Shown here: in pieces, positions 19,605-28,244 of the stretch
How the letters are laid out: each line of letters starts with the position of its first letter
Numbering within the stretch: position 1 is the first letter of the stretch
NCBI GenBank assembly: GCA_014983025.1
Contig: JADCLP010000001.1
Coordinates: 124,001 to 188,000 of the forward strand
From: Erythrobacteraceae bacterium E2-1 Yellow Sea
Lineage (GTDB): Bacteria; Pseudomonadota; Alphaproteobacteria; Sphingomonadales; Sphingomonadaceae
Direction of reading: 5' to 3'
DNA: 64,000 bases
Program-made: the position numbers and the translations under genes
The notes under the pieces: generated by a model
Told to the model about the DNA's origin: nothing
The model's database searches: none
The model's input: the letters and a program-made list of their open reading frames with translations, nothing else

Positions 19605-20159
19605 ATGAAGGCAGGTCACAAAGTAACAATCTCGGCAGTGATGGGCATCGCTGCTCTGGCAGGTGCCGCTGCGCAGGCGGATGACACCCGCCCTAAAAAT
19701 CGTTTTGCGGCAGAATTGCTGGATGCGCATAATGCAGCCCGTTCTGACTTTGACGCTGCCCGTCTTGAATGGGATGATGGGCTGGCACAGCAGGCACGCA
19801 AATGGGCGGAAGTCTTGGCGCGAGAAGGGCAGATGCGCCACGCAACCCAATCTGATCGTATTGGTATGGGTGAAAACCTATGGATGGGCAGTGCAGGCGT
19901 CTATTCCGCCAGCGATATGGTCGGATCCTTCGTGGATGAGCGGCGTGATTTCCGCGCCGGTACATTTCCTAAGGTTTCTCGTACCGGAAACTGGCGCGAT
20001 GTTGGCCATTTTACCCAAGTTGTGTGGCATGAAACCAGTCACGTCGGTTGCGCTGTTGCACGCAATGCCCGGGATGATTTTCTGGTCTGCCGGTACTGGC
20101 CTGCGGGAAATACATACGGGGTTGAGATCGCCCCGCAGCGTTCACTGGCAAGCCGTTAA
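19605..20159 (+). CDS. secreted CAP (SCP/PR1) domain protein
   Basis: A 184-residue protein with a Sec signal peptide (ISAVMGIAALAGAAAQA, cleavage near 25) and one CAP domain. Family motifs are AELLDAHNAAR, MGENLWMG, HFTQVVWHETSHVGCA and LVCRYWPAGN. CAP proteins are exported and bind lipids, cell-wall material or metals; the role of bacterial ones is mostly unknown. It is the only plus-strand gene among rph, rdgB, hemW and xerC. Its stop overlaps the rdgB stop by 4 bp, and its start is 46 bp from that of hemW. Confidence 0.87.
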   Translation: MKAGHKVTISAVMGIAALAGAAAQADDTRPKNRFAAELLDAHNAARSDFDAARLEWDDGLAQQARKWAEVLAREGQMRHATQSDRIGMGENLWMGSAGVYSASDMVGSFVDERRDFRAGTFPKVSRTGNWRDVGHFTQVVWHETSHVGCAVARNARDDFLVCRYWPAGNTYGVEIAPQRSLASR

Positions 20160-20788
20160 GCAGCGCCGAACTGATCTGCCACCAGCTTGGCAAAGGCATC
20201 TGCACGGTGGCTGATGGCGTGTTTTTCTGACGGGTCGATCTCGGCGAAGGTCTGTTCACATCCCTGCGGCATGAAGACGGGATCATAGCCGAAGCCCAGC
20301 GTGCCACGCGGCGGCCAGGTGAGCGATCCAGCGCATTTCCCTTCATAGACAGCATGATCACCATCAGGCCAGGCCAAGGCAAGTACGCAGTGAAAGGCGG
20401 CACTGCGGTCCGTATCCGGCCCCAGCTGTTGCAACATACCTTCCACCTTGCCCATGGCCATATACCAATCACGACCCGGATTGCCTTCAAACCATTGCCG
20501 TTCAGCCCAATCGGCTGTGTAGACGCCTGGGCGGCCACCCAGCGCATCGACCGACAACCCGCTATCGTCAGCCAGCGCTGCCATGCCTGATGCCTCTGCA
20601 GCGGCGCGCGCCTTGATCAGCGCGTTCTGCACAAATGTGGTGCCTGTTTCAGCCGGTTCTGCCAGGCCCAGAGATCCGGCGCTGATGCATTTTACGCCAT
20701 AGGGTTCGAGCAGCGCGGAAATCTCTTTCAGCTTTCCCGCATTATGCGTGGCAATCACCAGCGTGCTCGAACCGATTTTGTGGCTCAC
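20156..20788 (-). CDS. rdgB: non-canonical purine NTP pyrophosphatase (RdgB/HAM1)
   Basis: Removes dITP, XTP and similar base-damaged nucleotides from the pool. The 210-residue protein shows the HAM1 pattern: [14 protein letters not shown] near the N-terminus, [39 protein letters not shown] and SHRADAF. It starts at a GTG that overlaps the rph stop (GTGA), so the two are coupled. The ribosome-binding region lies inside the 24-bp duplication described separately. Confidence 0.92.
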   Translation of the reverse strand: MSHKIGSSTLVIATHNAGKLKEISALLEPYGVKCISAGSLGLAEPAETGTTFVQNALIKARAAAEASGMAALADDSGLSVDALGGRPGVYTADWAERQWFEGNPGRDWYMAMGKVEGMLQQLGPDTDRSAAFHCVLALAWPDGDHAVYEGKCAGSLTWPPRGTLGFGYDPVFMPQGCEQTFAEIDPSEKHAISHRADAFAKLVADQFGAA

Positions 20789-21522
20789 TTCACCGCATCC
20801 AATTGCGCGGCCTTCACCGCATCCAATTGCGCGGCAAACACGCGGTCACAACCCATGCGGGCGAGACGCAGTAGACGCAACAGGCCTTCCTCGTCATAGG
20901 TGGCGCCTTCTGCAGTCGCCTGTACCTCGGCAATCTGCCCACCTGTGATCAGCACGAAATTGGCATCTGCATCGGCAGATGAATCCTCGATATAATCCAG
21001 GTCCAGCACCGGCGTACCTTCACAAATGCCACAGCTGATCGCAGCGACCTGCCCGGTGATCGGGTCATCCTTGATCGCGCCTTCGGCCATCAGTTTGTTC
21101 ACTGCCATGCGCAGAGCGATCCATGCGCCAGAAATGCTGGCGGTACGGGTGCCGCCATCTGCCTGGATCACATCGCAATCCAATGTGATCTGGCGTTCGC
21201 CCAGCTTCTTCAGGTCAACCACTGCACGCAAGCTGCGGCCAATCAGACGCTGAATTTCCTGCGTGCGGCCCGATTGCTTGCCCTTGGCCGCTTCACGCTG
21301 GCCGCGGGTATGGGTGGCGCGGGGCAGCATGGAATATTCGCCCGTGACCCAGCCTTCACCCTTGCCGCGCAACCATGACGGAATGCGTTCTTCCACGCTG
21401 GCGGTGCACAATACGCGCGTGTCGCCAAAGCTGATAAGGCAGGAACCTTCTGCATGTTTGGTGAAGCCGGTTTCGATGGTGATGGCGCGCATTTCATCGG
21501 GCGCGCGGCCAGAAGGTCGCAT
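20785..21522 (-). CDS. rph: ribonuclease PH
   Basis: Phosphorolytic 3'-5' exoribonuclease that trims tRNA 3' ends. The ATG at 21522 has AAGGA 6 bases upstream and gives [12 protein letters not shown], the standard RNase PH opening; the protein is 245 residues. Motifs include [27 protein letters not shown] and [19 protein letters not shown]. The last 16 residues are two copies of AAQLDAVK, produced by a perfect 24-bp tandem duplication. That adds 8 residues to the C-terminus without touching the core. Confidence 0.93.
   Translation of the reverse strand: MRPSGRAPDEMRAITIETGFTKHAEGSCLISFGDTRVLCTASVEERIPSWLRGKGEGWVTGEYSMLPRATHTRGQREAAKGKQSGRTQEIQRLIGRSLRAVVDLKKLGERQITLDCDVIQADGGTRTASISGAWIALRMAVNKLMAEGAIKDDPITGQVAAISCGICEGTPVLDLDYIEDSSADADANFVLITGGQIAEVQATAEGATYDEEGLLRLLRLARMGCDRVFAAQLDAVKAAQLDAVK
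20788..20835. repeat. perfect 24-bp tandem duplication at the rph/rdgB junction
   Basis: Two adjacent identical 24-bp units (20788-20811 and 20812-20835) lie at the 3' end of rph, immediately before and just touching the GTG start of rdgB. In the rph frame each unit encodes AAQLDAVK. Because the unit is a multiple of three, both reading frames survive. The unit also carries the GGTGA-like ribosome site for rdgB, so that signal is duplicated upstream. Confidence 0.9.
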
Positions 21523-21587
21523 GTAAATTCCTTGCAAGTGATTCGAATTGGCTGCGGTTTGGCGGGGATGAGTTGTACCTGCAAGGC

Positions 21588-21615
21588 TTGAGGCATTCGG
21601 GACACACGCTAGATA
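21588..21615 (+). promoter_or_regulatory. candidate promoter for hrcA-grpE
   Basis: TTGAGG (21588-21593), 16 bases, then TAGATA (21610-21615). The expected start site would fall at or next to the hrcA ATG (21622), implying a very short leader. No CIRCE inverted repeat (TTAGCACTC-N9-GAGTGCTAA) is present here. Sequence-only guess. Confidence 0.3.
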
Positions 21616-21621
21616 GGGGAT

Positions 21622-22665
21622 ATGAAGTCGCCACCCATCTCTGAATTGTCAGACCGCGCGCGTGAAATTTTCCGCCTTGTGGTGGAGGGATATCTCGATT
21701 CGGGCCTGCCAGTGGGCTCAAAAATGCTGTCGCAGGACAGAGGGTTGAACCTCTCCTCTGCCTCTATCCGCTCGGTTCTGGCTGATCTGGAGCAGGTGGG
21801 GCTGCTCGCCGCCCCTCATACCAGCGCCGGACGCATGCCAACCGAAAGCGGCCTGCGCATGTTTGTGGACGGGATGATGCGCGTGGCCGAACCCACGGCA
21901 GAAGAACGCGCCGCGATTGAGGGGCGTCTGGCCAGTTCCGGCCCGATTGAACAGGCGCTGGAGGCAACCAGCGCGGTTCTTTCTGACATATCCGGCGCAG
22001 CGGGGATGGTGCTGGTGCCAACGCGCGAACAGCGGCTTTCCCAATTCAGCCTGGTCAATCTGGAGCAGGGCAGGGCTTTGGCTGTGCTTGTGGGCGAAGA
22101 TGGCGGGGTGGAAAATCGCGTGGTTGAGCTGGATGGCATGATCGCACCTTCGGCACTCGAACAAGCCAGCAATTATATCACTGCGCGCCTTGCGGGGCGG
22201 ACTTTGGCAGAAGCCGCGAGGGTAATGCAGGCTGAAATCAAGGCCGGGCAGACGCAGCTGGACGAAGTGAGCCGCGATCTGGTGGAACGTGGCCTGGCCG
22301 TATGGAGCCAGGATGCTGCGCAACGCCCTGTGCTGATTGTGCGGGGTCAGGCAAACTTGCTGGACGAGGCTGCGCTAGGCGATATTGAACGCGTGCGATC
22401 ACTGATTGACGAGCTCGAGAACAAGCAATCGGTGGCTGAATTGCTGGCCAGCGCACGCGATGCCGGTTCAACGCGTATTTTCATCGGCAGCGAAAACCGG
22501 CTGTTTTCGCTTTCCGGCTCTTCTGTCATCGCATCGCCTTATCGGGACCGCGAAGGGCGCGTGGTCGGCGTTCTGGGTGTAATTGGCCCGACGCGGTTGA
22601 ATTACGCGCGCGTAGTCCCCATCGTAGACCTCACTGCCCGATCGCTGGGCAAGCTCATCGGATAG
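21622..22665 (+). CDS. hrcA: heat-inducible transcriptional repressor HrcA
   Basis: Repressor that binds CIRCE elements, usually in front of groESL, and depends on GroEL for folding. The 347-residue protein has the N-terminal winged helix ([60 protein letters not shown]) and the C-terminal GAF-like HrcA domain ending [17 protein letters not shown]. It forms an operon with grpE 18 bp downstream. Since no CIRCE is visible in this window, its targets lie elsewhere. Confidence 0.93.
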   Translation: MKSPPISELSDRAREIFRLVVEGYLDSGLPVGSKMLSQDRGLNLSSASIRSVLADLEQVGLLAAPHTSAGRMPTESGLRMFVDGMMRVAEPTAEERAAIEGRLASSGPIEQALEATSAVLSDISGAAGMVLVPTREQRLSQFSLVNLEQGRALAVLVGEDGGVENRVVELDGMIAPSALEQASNYITARLAGRTLAEAARVMQAEIKAGQTQLDEVSRDLVERGLAVWSQDAAQRPVLIVRGQANLLDEAALGDIERVRSLIDELENKQSVAELLASARDAGSTRIFIGSENRLFSLSGSSVIASPYRDREGRVVGVLGVIGPTRLNYARVVPIVDLTARSLGKLIG

Positions 22666-22683
22666 CTTTGGAATAATTGAGAC

Positions 22684-23271
22684 ATGATCGACAATGACAA
22701 GCCGCAGGATGAAGCGGTTGAAAAGGAACTGAGCGGCGTGCCGGAAGAATTTCTCGATCAATCGGATGAAGGCACTGCAGAAGAAGAAACCAGTGCGCTG
22801 GACGAGGCACTGGATCGCCTGCGTGAAGATCTTGAAGTGGCCAAGCAGGAAGTGCTCTACGCCAAGGCGGAAACGCAGAATGTGCGCCGCCGCATGGAAA
22901 AGGACGTGGCTGACGCGCGCGCCTATGCAGCGACTGGCTTTGCGCGTGACGTGCTGAGCGTGGCCGATAATCTGTCGCGCGCCATCGATGTCATCCCCGC
23001 TGCCCTGCGCGAAGATGAAACAATGAAGGGCCTTATCGCCGGGATTGAGGCGACCCAGCGCGAGCTGGAGAAGGTGTTTGGCCAGCATGGCGTGACGCGG
23101 ATTGCCTCTGTCGGGCTTCCACTGGACCCCAATCAGCATCAGGCGATGATGGAAATCCCCAGTGCCGACCATGAGTCGGGAACTGTCATTCAGGAAATGC
23201 AGTCTGGTTATATGATCAAGGATCGCCTGCTGCGCCCGGCCATGGTGGGTGTGGCGAAAAAGCCTGATTAA
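22684..23271 (+). CDS. grpE: nucleotide exchange factor GrpE
   Basis: Co-chaperone that releases ADP from DnaK. The 195-residue protein has an acidic N-terminus, a long coiled coil (about 35-90; LDRLREDLEVAKQEVLYAKAETQNVRRR begins it) and the C-terminal beta-wing region with LDPNQHQAMMEI and GYMIKDRLLRPAMVGVAK. Downstream of hrcA in one operon; its partner dnaK starts about 3 kb away. Confidence 0.93.
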   Translation: MIDNDKPQDEAVEKELSGVPEEFLDQSDEGTAEEETSALDEALDRLREDLEVAKQEVLYAKAETQNVRRRMEKDVADARAYAATGFARDVLSVADNLSRAIDVIPAALREDETMKGLIAGIEATQRELEKVFGQHGVTRIASVGLPLDPNQHQAMMEIPSADHESGTVIQEMQSGYMIKDRLLRPAMVGVAKKPD

Positions 23272-23295
23272 TCACGCTTAACATATAGAAATAAA

Positions 23296-23324
23296 GGTGC
23301 GAGGGCGCATGGCTACCTCGCCCC
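23296..23324 (+). terminator. possible terminator after grpE
   Basis: A GCGAGG/CCTCGC stem with an 11-base loop, extended at the base by GG/CC, lies between the convergent grpE and indoleamine dioxygenase genes. There is no real T-tract after it, so it may be a weak terminator or only a structured spacer. Confidence 0.35.
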
Positions 23325-23332
23325 TTAGTATA

Positions 23333-24499
23333 TCAAGTCACAAGTTGCGCCGCATTTTCATCGCGGTGCTTCTTCAGATATTTCATGAAAGGCGTGCCAC
23401 CCGTGCCGACATCGGGATCATTGCCTGAGTTGGACCCCATCTGCTTGTTGATGTAACTCGCCGCATATTCCAGATGGCGGGTGCGGAACCGCGCAGACTG
23501 TTGTACGCAAGCGTTGAAGGCGTCTTTCAGGCTGGGTGATTCAGACGCTTCCACAAAACCGCGCAGGGTGGATTGTGCGGCCAGATCTTCGATAAAGCGG
23601 CGGTGCTGCACAGGGCGGTATTTGTGCAATTTGTCCAGAAAGCTTTTCAGCGGGTCATCGGAATGGCCCACATGAAACAACGCATCCATTGCGGGGACTA
23701 TGCTGGACTGGCTTCCTGTTTGCCCGCGAAAGGCCTGCGGCTTGCCGCCAAATTTTGCGACGCCTTCGTATATCAGCCCGCCTGATGGAAAGGCCGGATT
23801 ATTGGCCCAGCCATGAATGTACGGGCGCACACGGTTGAAATAGCAATAGGGATCGCATCTTTCACCCATACGGGCGAAATGGCCGTAAATCCTCTCCCAC
23901 GCGGCGTCCATTTCCACCAGCAGGCGTTCCGCCTCTGCTGCATCGCCCTGTTGCGCCAGCGTCACCAGACGCGCTGCATTATCCAGCAGCACGCCAGCCT
24001 CAGCCTCTATCGCCACATGCACCAGCACGAACCAGTTTTCATCCACTCCACCCAGGAAATTCTGGAACATGGCGATGTTCTCGAGGGAAATCAGCTCTGC
24101 CTTGTCCAACCTATGCCAATTGTCGAGCACATAGGCAGAATAGGGCAGCAGTGGCGCCTGACCCAGCTGGTCTGCCAGTGCCACAATCGGGCGGGCGAGA
24201 TTCGCGGGCAAGTGTGCTGGCGGGATTTCTTCACCCCAGACATAGGCCTGCACCAGAAAGGAATAATGGACCATGGCGGTGCGAATTTGCCCTTCCTGCG
24301 CGGTACGGGCCCATTCTTCCAGCATGGGATCAGGTAATTGATTGAGGAAGTGTCGGATGCGTCCGCTGGTAAGGAGCGCAGATAATTGGTCTGCTGCCTG
24401 AGTTATTGCTGCAAAATCTCCCGGAAGCTGGATCTCATCCACTTCGTAATGCGAAAGGTAGCCCCGCTGACGCGAAAGGCCGTAATCCTTGATCTCCAT
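23333..24499 (-). CDS. indoleamine 2,3-dioxygenase family protein
   Basis: A 388-residue heme protein that by family would open the pyrrole ring of tryptophan or a related indole with O2, giving N-formylkynurenine. IDO signatures in order: FLGGVDENWF and HVAIEAEAG; RPYIHGWANNP; GLIYEG; AFRGQTGSQSS; YRPVQHRRFIEDL; and FRTRHLEYAASYI, where H342 is the expected proximal heme ligand. The length matches animal and fungal IDO rather than the shorter bacterial TDO. No other kynurenine-pathway gene is next to it. An inverted repeat lies about 55 bp upstream. Substrate is inferred. Confidence 0.82.
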   Translation of the reverse strand: MEIKDYGLSRQRGYLSHYEVDEIQLPGDFAAITQAADQLSALLTSGRIRHFLNQLPDPMLEEWARTAQEGQIRTAMVHYSFLVQAYVWGEEIPPAHLPANLARPIVALADQLGQAPLLPYSAYVLDNWHRLDKAELISLENIAMFQNFLGGVDENWFVLVHVAIEAEAGVLLDNAARLVTLAQQGDAAEAERLLVEMDAAWERIYGHFARMGERCDPYCYFNRVRPYIHGWANNPAFPSGGLIYEGVAKFGGKPQAFRGQTGSQSSIVPAMDALFHVGHSDDPLKSFLDKLHKYRPVQHRRFIEDLAAQSTLRGFVEASESPSLKDAFNACVQQSARFRTRHLEYAASYINKQMGSNSGNDPDVGTGGTPFMKYLKKHRDENAAQLVT

Positions 24500-24552
24500 T
24501 TTATAACTCTTGGGCCAGGCGCGGGTTTGGCCGCCCGGACAGTCAGGAAAGT

Positions 24553-24569
24553 ATCAATTGCAACTTGAT
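24553..24569 (-). promoter_or_regulatory. inverted repeat upstream of the dioxygenase gene
   Basis: ATCAA-N7-TTGAT, centred about 62 bp before the dioxygenase start, in the 96-bp gap to the GNAT gene. The size suits a dimeric regulator, but arms of 5 bp can arise by chance. Confidence 0.3.
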
Positions 24570-24595
24570 TCCTCAAGCTGTAGCAGTTGATAAGA

Positions 24596-25090
24596 TCACA
24601 GCTTCAGGACCATCTGCATATTGCAGCGGGAATATGGCGTGTCCCAACATTCATTATCCGTCAGCGCGCAGAAGCAGAATTTTTCATACAGCGCCGTCGC
24701 CGCTTGGAGCCGGGAATTGGTCTCCAGCCAGACGGACTCGGCATTATGCTCACGTGCAAAGGTGATCAGATCGGCGAGGATGGCAGATCCAACGCCACTT
24801 CGTTGTGCAGCAAGATCAGTGGTCATTTTGACCACTTCCATCCAACGCTGTCCATCATCGGGGGCAAGGGCAGCAGGCAGGATTGCGCCTGTTCCGATCA
24901 CCCAGCCACCGGCATCGGCCATGGCAATATGCCCACCTTTATCAAGGATGGAGGTTTGCGGATGGTCAAGCTGCTGAACATCCTTATCCTCCAGCTCAAA
25001 CAATTCACCGATCCAGCGCCTGTTCAGCGCGGCAAAGGCTGGCCCGTCAGATGGCTGAAATGGCCGCACAGTCCAGTTTTTCAGTGTCAT
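24596..25090 (-). CDS. GNAT family N-acetyltransferase
   Basis: A 164-residue acetyltransferase. The acetyl-CoA loop is present as AAQRSGVGSAIL (Q/RxxGxG/A type), after strand VVKMTTDLA, and the C-terminal LETNSRLQAATALYEKFCF stretch is typical of motif B. Acceptor unknown. It is the last gene of a three-gene set (PCuAC, vgr-related, GNAT) joined by 4-bp overlaps. Confidence 0.82.
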   Translation of the reverse strand: MTLKNWTVRPFQPSDGPAFAALNRRWIGELFELEDKDVQQLDHPQTSILDKGGHIAMADAGGWVIGTGAILPAALAPDDGQRWMEVVKMTTDLAAQRSGVGSAILADLITFAREHNAESVWLETNSRLQAATALYEKFCFCALTDNECWDTPYSRCNMQMVLKL

Positions 25091-25593
25091 TTTTCCCCTC
25101 CCGGAAAATTCACCAAAACATCATAGGCTGATGCATCCCCAACACCTGCCAGTTTCATCCCATTTCGCAGCCAGAATGCATGCTTGACGATTTCAGCCTG
25201 CTGTTCAATCCCATATCGGGTGAGCGGCCAACCCGGTTTCAAGCTATAATCATATCGGGCCCAGGGCATGCGGCGCAACACCAGATACCAACGCCCGCGC
25301 GCCTGCACCTGCCACACATGCACCATTTCATGGATGAACAACCCTTGTTGTGTCAGCGATGCAGAAGAAAAATCCTCGCAATAATTATCTGACATTGGGT
25401 GGAAATGCACATGCCCGCGAGGGGCCATGGTCACATGCCGTGGCTGGAATGGGAACCATTTGCGCCGCCGGATCATGACCTGGCTGTAATCAATGGCATT
25501 GCCAAAGACACTGCGGGCGAGGGCAACCTCGCCCGGTGTTAATGCACGTTCCCCGCCTATCGGGCAGGTTTGGGCATTTGTGGTTTCACTCAG
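25087..25593 (-). CDS. vgr-related protein with HExxH motif (probable CTG start)
   Basis: A protein family I know from sphingomonads as vgr-related; function unknown. An HEMVHVWQ segment gives an HExxH zinc-peptidase-like motif, and QQAEIVKHAFW could supply a third ligand. The first ATG (25476) leaves 129 residues, but the upstream frame stays open and encodes ERALTPGEVALARSVFGNA, which I judge to be the normal N-terminus of the family. The only NTG codon in that extension is a CTG at 25593. It forms a CTGA overlap with the PCuAC stop, mirroring the ATGA overlap at the other end of this gene. With it the protein is 168 residues. Confidence 0.65.
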   Translation of the reverse strand: MSETTNAQTCPIGGERALTPGEVALARSVFGNAIDYSQVMIRRRKWFPFQPRHVTMAPRGHVHFHPMSDNYCEDFSSASLTQQGLFIHEMVHVWQVQARGRWYLVLRRMPWARYDYSLKPGWPLTRYGIEQQAEIVKHAFWLRNGMKLAGVGDASAYDVLVNFPGGEK

Positions 25594-26072
25594 CGCTCTT
25601 CGCCTGCGTCACGGATTTCAGCCGGGAAAGTATAGGTGCCGCCGCCTGACACGGTCAGTGTCACATCAGCACTGTCACCTGCCTTGAGTTCAGGGGAAAG
25701 GCCAAAAACCATCACATGGGACGCACCAGGAGCAAAAGAGATTTTGGTGCCTTTCTTGATGCCGATAGGAAGCGCTTCCATCATCTGCATCTTGCCTTCA
25801 TGTTCATTGTAGTCATGCAACATGGCGCTTTCCGCGCCGGCAACTTCTGCCTTGCGAATGGTCAATCCGCGATCGCCATCATAGACAAGGTCGAAATAAA
25901 CAGCAGCCGGGTTTCCAGCGACTGGCGGCAGGACGATACGGGCATTGGCAACACTCATTCCGGGCACACCTGCAGGCTCTCCCTCAGTCACGGGTTGCTC
26001 TGCTTCACCGCATGCAGCCAGAGTAAATGCGGAAGCTGCCAGAAGTGCAGCGCCAAGATGTTTGAAATTCAC
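25590..26072 (-). CDS. periplasmic copper chaperone PCu(A)C, lipoprotein form
   Basis: A 160-residue predicted lipoprotein (lipobox LAAC, Cys21) of the PCuAC family, which carries Cu(I) to cytochrome oxidase in the periplasm. The copper motif H/M-x10-M-x21-H-x-M fits MLHDYNEHEGKMQMM followed by PGASHVMVF, with HVM as the final ligands. No SCO gene is next to it. It heads a three-gene overlapping set with the vgr-related and GNAT genes. Confidence 0.86.
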   Translation of the reverse strand: MNFKHLGAALLAASAFTLAACGEAEQPVTEGEPAGVPGMSVANARIVLPPVAGNPAAVYFDLVYDGDRGLTIRKAEVAGAESAMLHDYNEHEGKMQMMEALPIGIKKGTKISFAPGASHVMVFGLSPELKAGDSADVTLTVSGGGTYTFPAEIRDAGEER

Positions 26073-26121
26073 TGGAAATTCTCCCCCTTTGATACAGTTG
26101 CAAAACTAGTCTGCCTGATCC

Positions 26122-26152
26122 CTTGTGCCAAGGAAAACCGCACCTATATCGC
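26122..26152 (+). promoter_or_regulatory. RpoH-type heat-shock promoter of dnaK
   Basis: CTTG (26122-26125), exactly 17 bases, then CCTATAT (26143-26149). This is close to the alphaproteobacterial sigma-32 pattern CTTG-N17/18-CYTATNTNNG, failing only at the last G. It lies about 90 bp upstream of the dnaK ATG in the 166-bp gap after the divergent PCuAC gene. Confidence 0.6.
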
Positions 26153-26238
26153 ACTCGTAACGAGCTGCCAAAAGTTCCTGCCATTCATGGGGGAACGAAA
26201 GTGTGGCGTCCAACTATTTGAAGAGAAATGGGGAATCC

Positions 26239-28167
26239 ATGGCCAAAGTAATCGGTATCGACCTCGGCACCACCAACTCCTGCGTCGCTGTGATGGACGG
26301 GGGCAAGCCAAAGGTTATCGAAAATTCCGAAGGTGCACGTACCACACCTTCTATTGTTGCCTTCACCAAGGATGGTGAACGCCTGATCGGTCAGCCGGCA
26401 AAGCGCCAGGCTGTGACCAACCCTGACAACACTGTTTTTGCGGTGAAGCGCCTGATCGGCCGCCGGTTCGATGATCCGGTAACCAAGAAGGATACCGAAC
26501 TTGTCCCTTACACGATTGTGAAGGGCAAGAATGGCGATGCCTGGGTGCAGGCCGGTGGTGAAGATTATTCCCCATCGCAGATTTCTGCCTTCATCCTGCA
26601 GAAAATGAAGGAAACCGCCGAGAGTTATCTTGGCGAAACCGTCACGCAGGCTGTGATTACCGTGCCAGCTTACTTCAATGACGCGCAACGCCAGGCGACC
26701 AAGGACGCCGGCCAGATCGCCGGTCTTGAAGTGCTGCGCATCATCAACGAGCCGACTGCAGCCGCGCTCGCCTATGGTCTGGAAAAGGATGATGGCAAGA
26801 CCATCGCCGTATATGACCTTGGCGGCGGTACCTTCGATGTGTCGATCCTCGAAATCGGGGATGGCGTATTCGAAGTGAAGTCGACCAATGGCGATACCTT
26901 CCTGGGCGGTGAAGATTTTGACGGAGCGATCGTCGAATATTTGGCTGGTGAGTTCAAGAAGAAGGAAAACATGGACCTGAAGACCGACAAGCTCGCTCTT
27001 CAGCGCCTGAAGGAAGCTGCTGAAAAGGCGAAAATCGAACTGTCTTCCAGCCAGCAGACCGAAGTGAACCTGCCCTTCATTACCGCGCGTATGGAGGGTG
27101 GCAGCTCTACCCCGCTGCACATGGTTGAAACGCTGACCCGTTCCAAGCTGGAACAGCTGGTGGGCGATTTGATCAAGCGCACGCTGGAACCCTGCAAGAA
27201 GGCTCTTGCCGATGCTGGCATTGACAAGGGCGGTGTGGATGAAGTCGTCCTGGTTGGCGGCATGACCCGCATGCCCAAGGTGCGCGAAGTGGTGGAAGAA
27301 TTCTTCGGCCAGAAACCGCATACCGGCGTGAACCCCGATGAAGTCGTGGCCATGGGTGCCGCCATTCAGGCGGGCGTTTTGCAGGGTGACGTCAAGGACG
27401 TGTTGCTGCTCGACGTGACGCCACTGTCACTCGGTATCGAAACGCTGGGCGGCGTGTTCACCCGCATGATCGACCGCAACACCACTATCCCGACCAAGAA
27501 GACGCAGACTTATTCCACGGCTGAAGACAATCAGAATGCTGTGACGATCCGCGTCTTCCAGGGTGAACGTGAAATGGCGGCCGATAACAAGCTGCTGGGC
27601 CAGTTTGACCTGCTGGGCATTCCGCCTGCACCGCGCGGCGTACCGCAGATTGAAGTGACCTTTGATATTGACGCCAACGGCATCGTGAATGTCAGCGCCA
27701 AGGACAAGGGTACTGGCAAGGAACAGCAGATCAAGATCCAGGCTTCTGGCGGTCTGTCCGATGCCGATATCGACCAGATGGTTCAGGATGCCGAAAAGTT
27801 CGCGGAAGAGGACAAGAAGCGTCGTGAATCTGCAGAAGCGCGCAACCAGGCGGACAGTCTGGTGCATGCAACTGAAAAGCAACTGGAAGAACATGGCGAC
27901 AAGATCGACGCCGATACAAAGTCAGCTGTTGAAGCGGCTTTGGCCGAGGCCAAGACTGCTCTGGAAGGCGATGATGTCGATGCCATCAATGCCAAGGCGC
28001 AAGCCCTGACCGAAGCTGCCATGAAGATGGGCCAGCAGATTTACGAGAAGGAACAGGCTGCTGCCGCATCGGGTGATGCTGGTGATGCGGCTCCAGAAAA
28101 GAAGCAGGATGATGAAGAAGTCGTCGATGCTGAATTCTCGGAAGTCGACGAAGACAATAAGGGCTGA
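26239..28167 (+). CDS. dnaK: chaperone DnaK (Hsp70)
   Basis: ATP-dependent Hsp70 chaperone. From the ATG at 26239 (GGGGA 4 bases upstream) it is 642 residues and begins [18 protein letters not shown]. Other hallmarks are [39 protein letters not shown], the linker [13 protein letters not shown] and a C-terminus rich in acidic residues ending EVDEDNKG. The EEVVDAEF motif near the end is the usual partner-binding tail. Expressed with dnaJ; cochaperone grpE is 3 kb upstream. Confidence 0.97.
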   Translation: MAKVIGIDLGTTNSCVAVMDGGKPKVIENSEGARTTPSIVAFTKDGERLIGQPAKRQAVTNPDNTVFAVKRLIGRRFDDPVTKKDTELVPYTIVKGKNGDAWVQAGGEDYSPSQISAFILQKMKETAESYLGETVTQAVITVPAYFNDAQRQATKDAGQIAGLEVLRIINEPTAAALAYGLEKDDGKTIAVYDLGGGTFDVSILEIGDGVFEVKSTNGDTFLGGEDFDGAIVEYLAGEFKKKENMDLKTDKLALQRLKEAAEKAKIELSSSQQTEVNLPFITARMEGGSSTPLHMVETLTRSKLEQLVGDLIKRTLEPCKKALADAGIDKGGVDEVVLVGGMTRMPKVREVVEEFFGQKPHTGVNPDEVVAMGAAIQAGVLQGDVKDVLLLDVTPLSLGIETLGGVFTRMIDRNTTIPTKKTQTYSTAEDNQNAVTIRVFQGEREMAADNKLLGQFDLLGIPPAPRGVPQIEVTFDIDANGIVNVSAKDKGTGKEQQIKIQASGGLSDADIDQMVQDAEKFAEEDKKRRESAEARNQADSLVHATEKQLEEHGDKIDADTKSAVEAALAEAKTALEGDDVDAINAKAQALTEAAMKMGQQIYEKEQAAAASGDAGDAAPEKKQDDEEVVDAEFSEVDEDNKG

Positions 28168-28184
28168 TGTCCTGATGGAAACCT

Positions 28185-28219
28185 TGCCGCCATCGGTGCA
28201 AATCGCGCCGGTGGCGGTA
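28185..28219 (+). other. stable hairpin between dnaK and dnaJ
   Basis: TGCCGCCATCGG pairs with CCGGTGGCGGTA (12 bp with two G-T wobbles) around an 11-base loop. No T-run follows, so it is more likely an mRNA processing or stability element than a strong terminator. It would let dnaK be made in excess of dnaJ. Confidence 0.6.
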
Positions 28220-28244
28220 GGCGTTTGAGGGGACGGAATAACCG

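Noticed and set aside
21523..21621. CIRCE element upstream of hrcA
   Set aside because: No TTAGCACTC-N9-GAGTGCTAA pattern or near match in the gap.
26185..27321. 378-codon open frame antisense to dnaK
   Set aside because: It is a shadow of the highly biased dnaK codons; the translation shows no recognisable fold and dnaK is certain.
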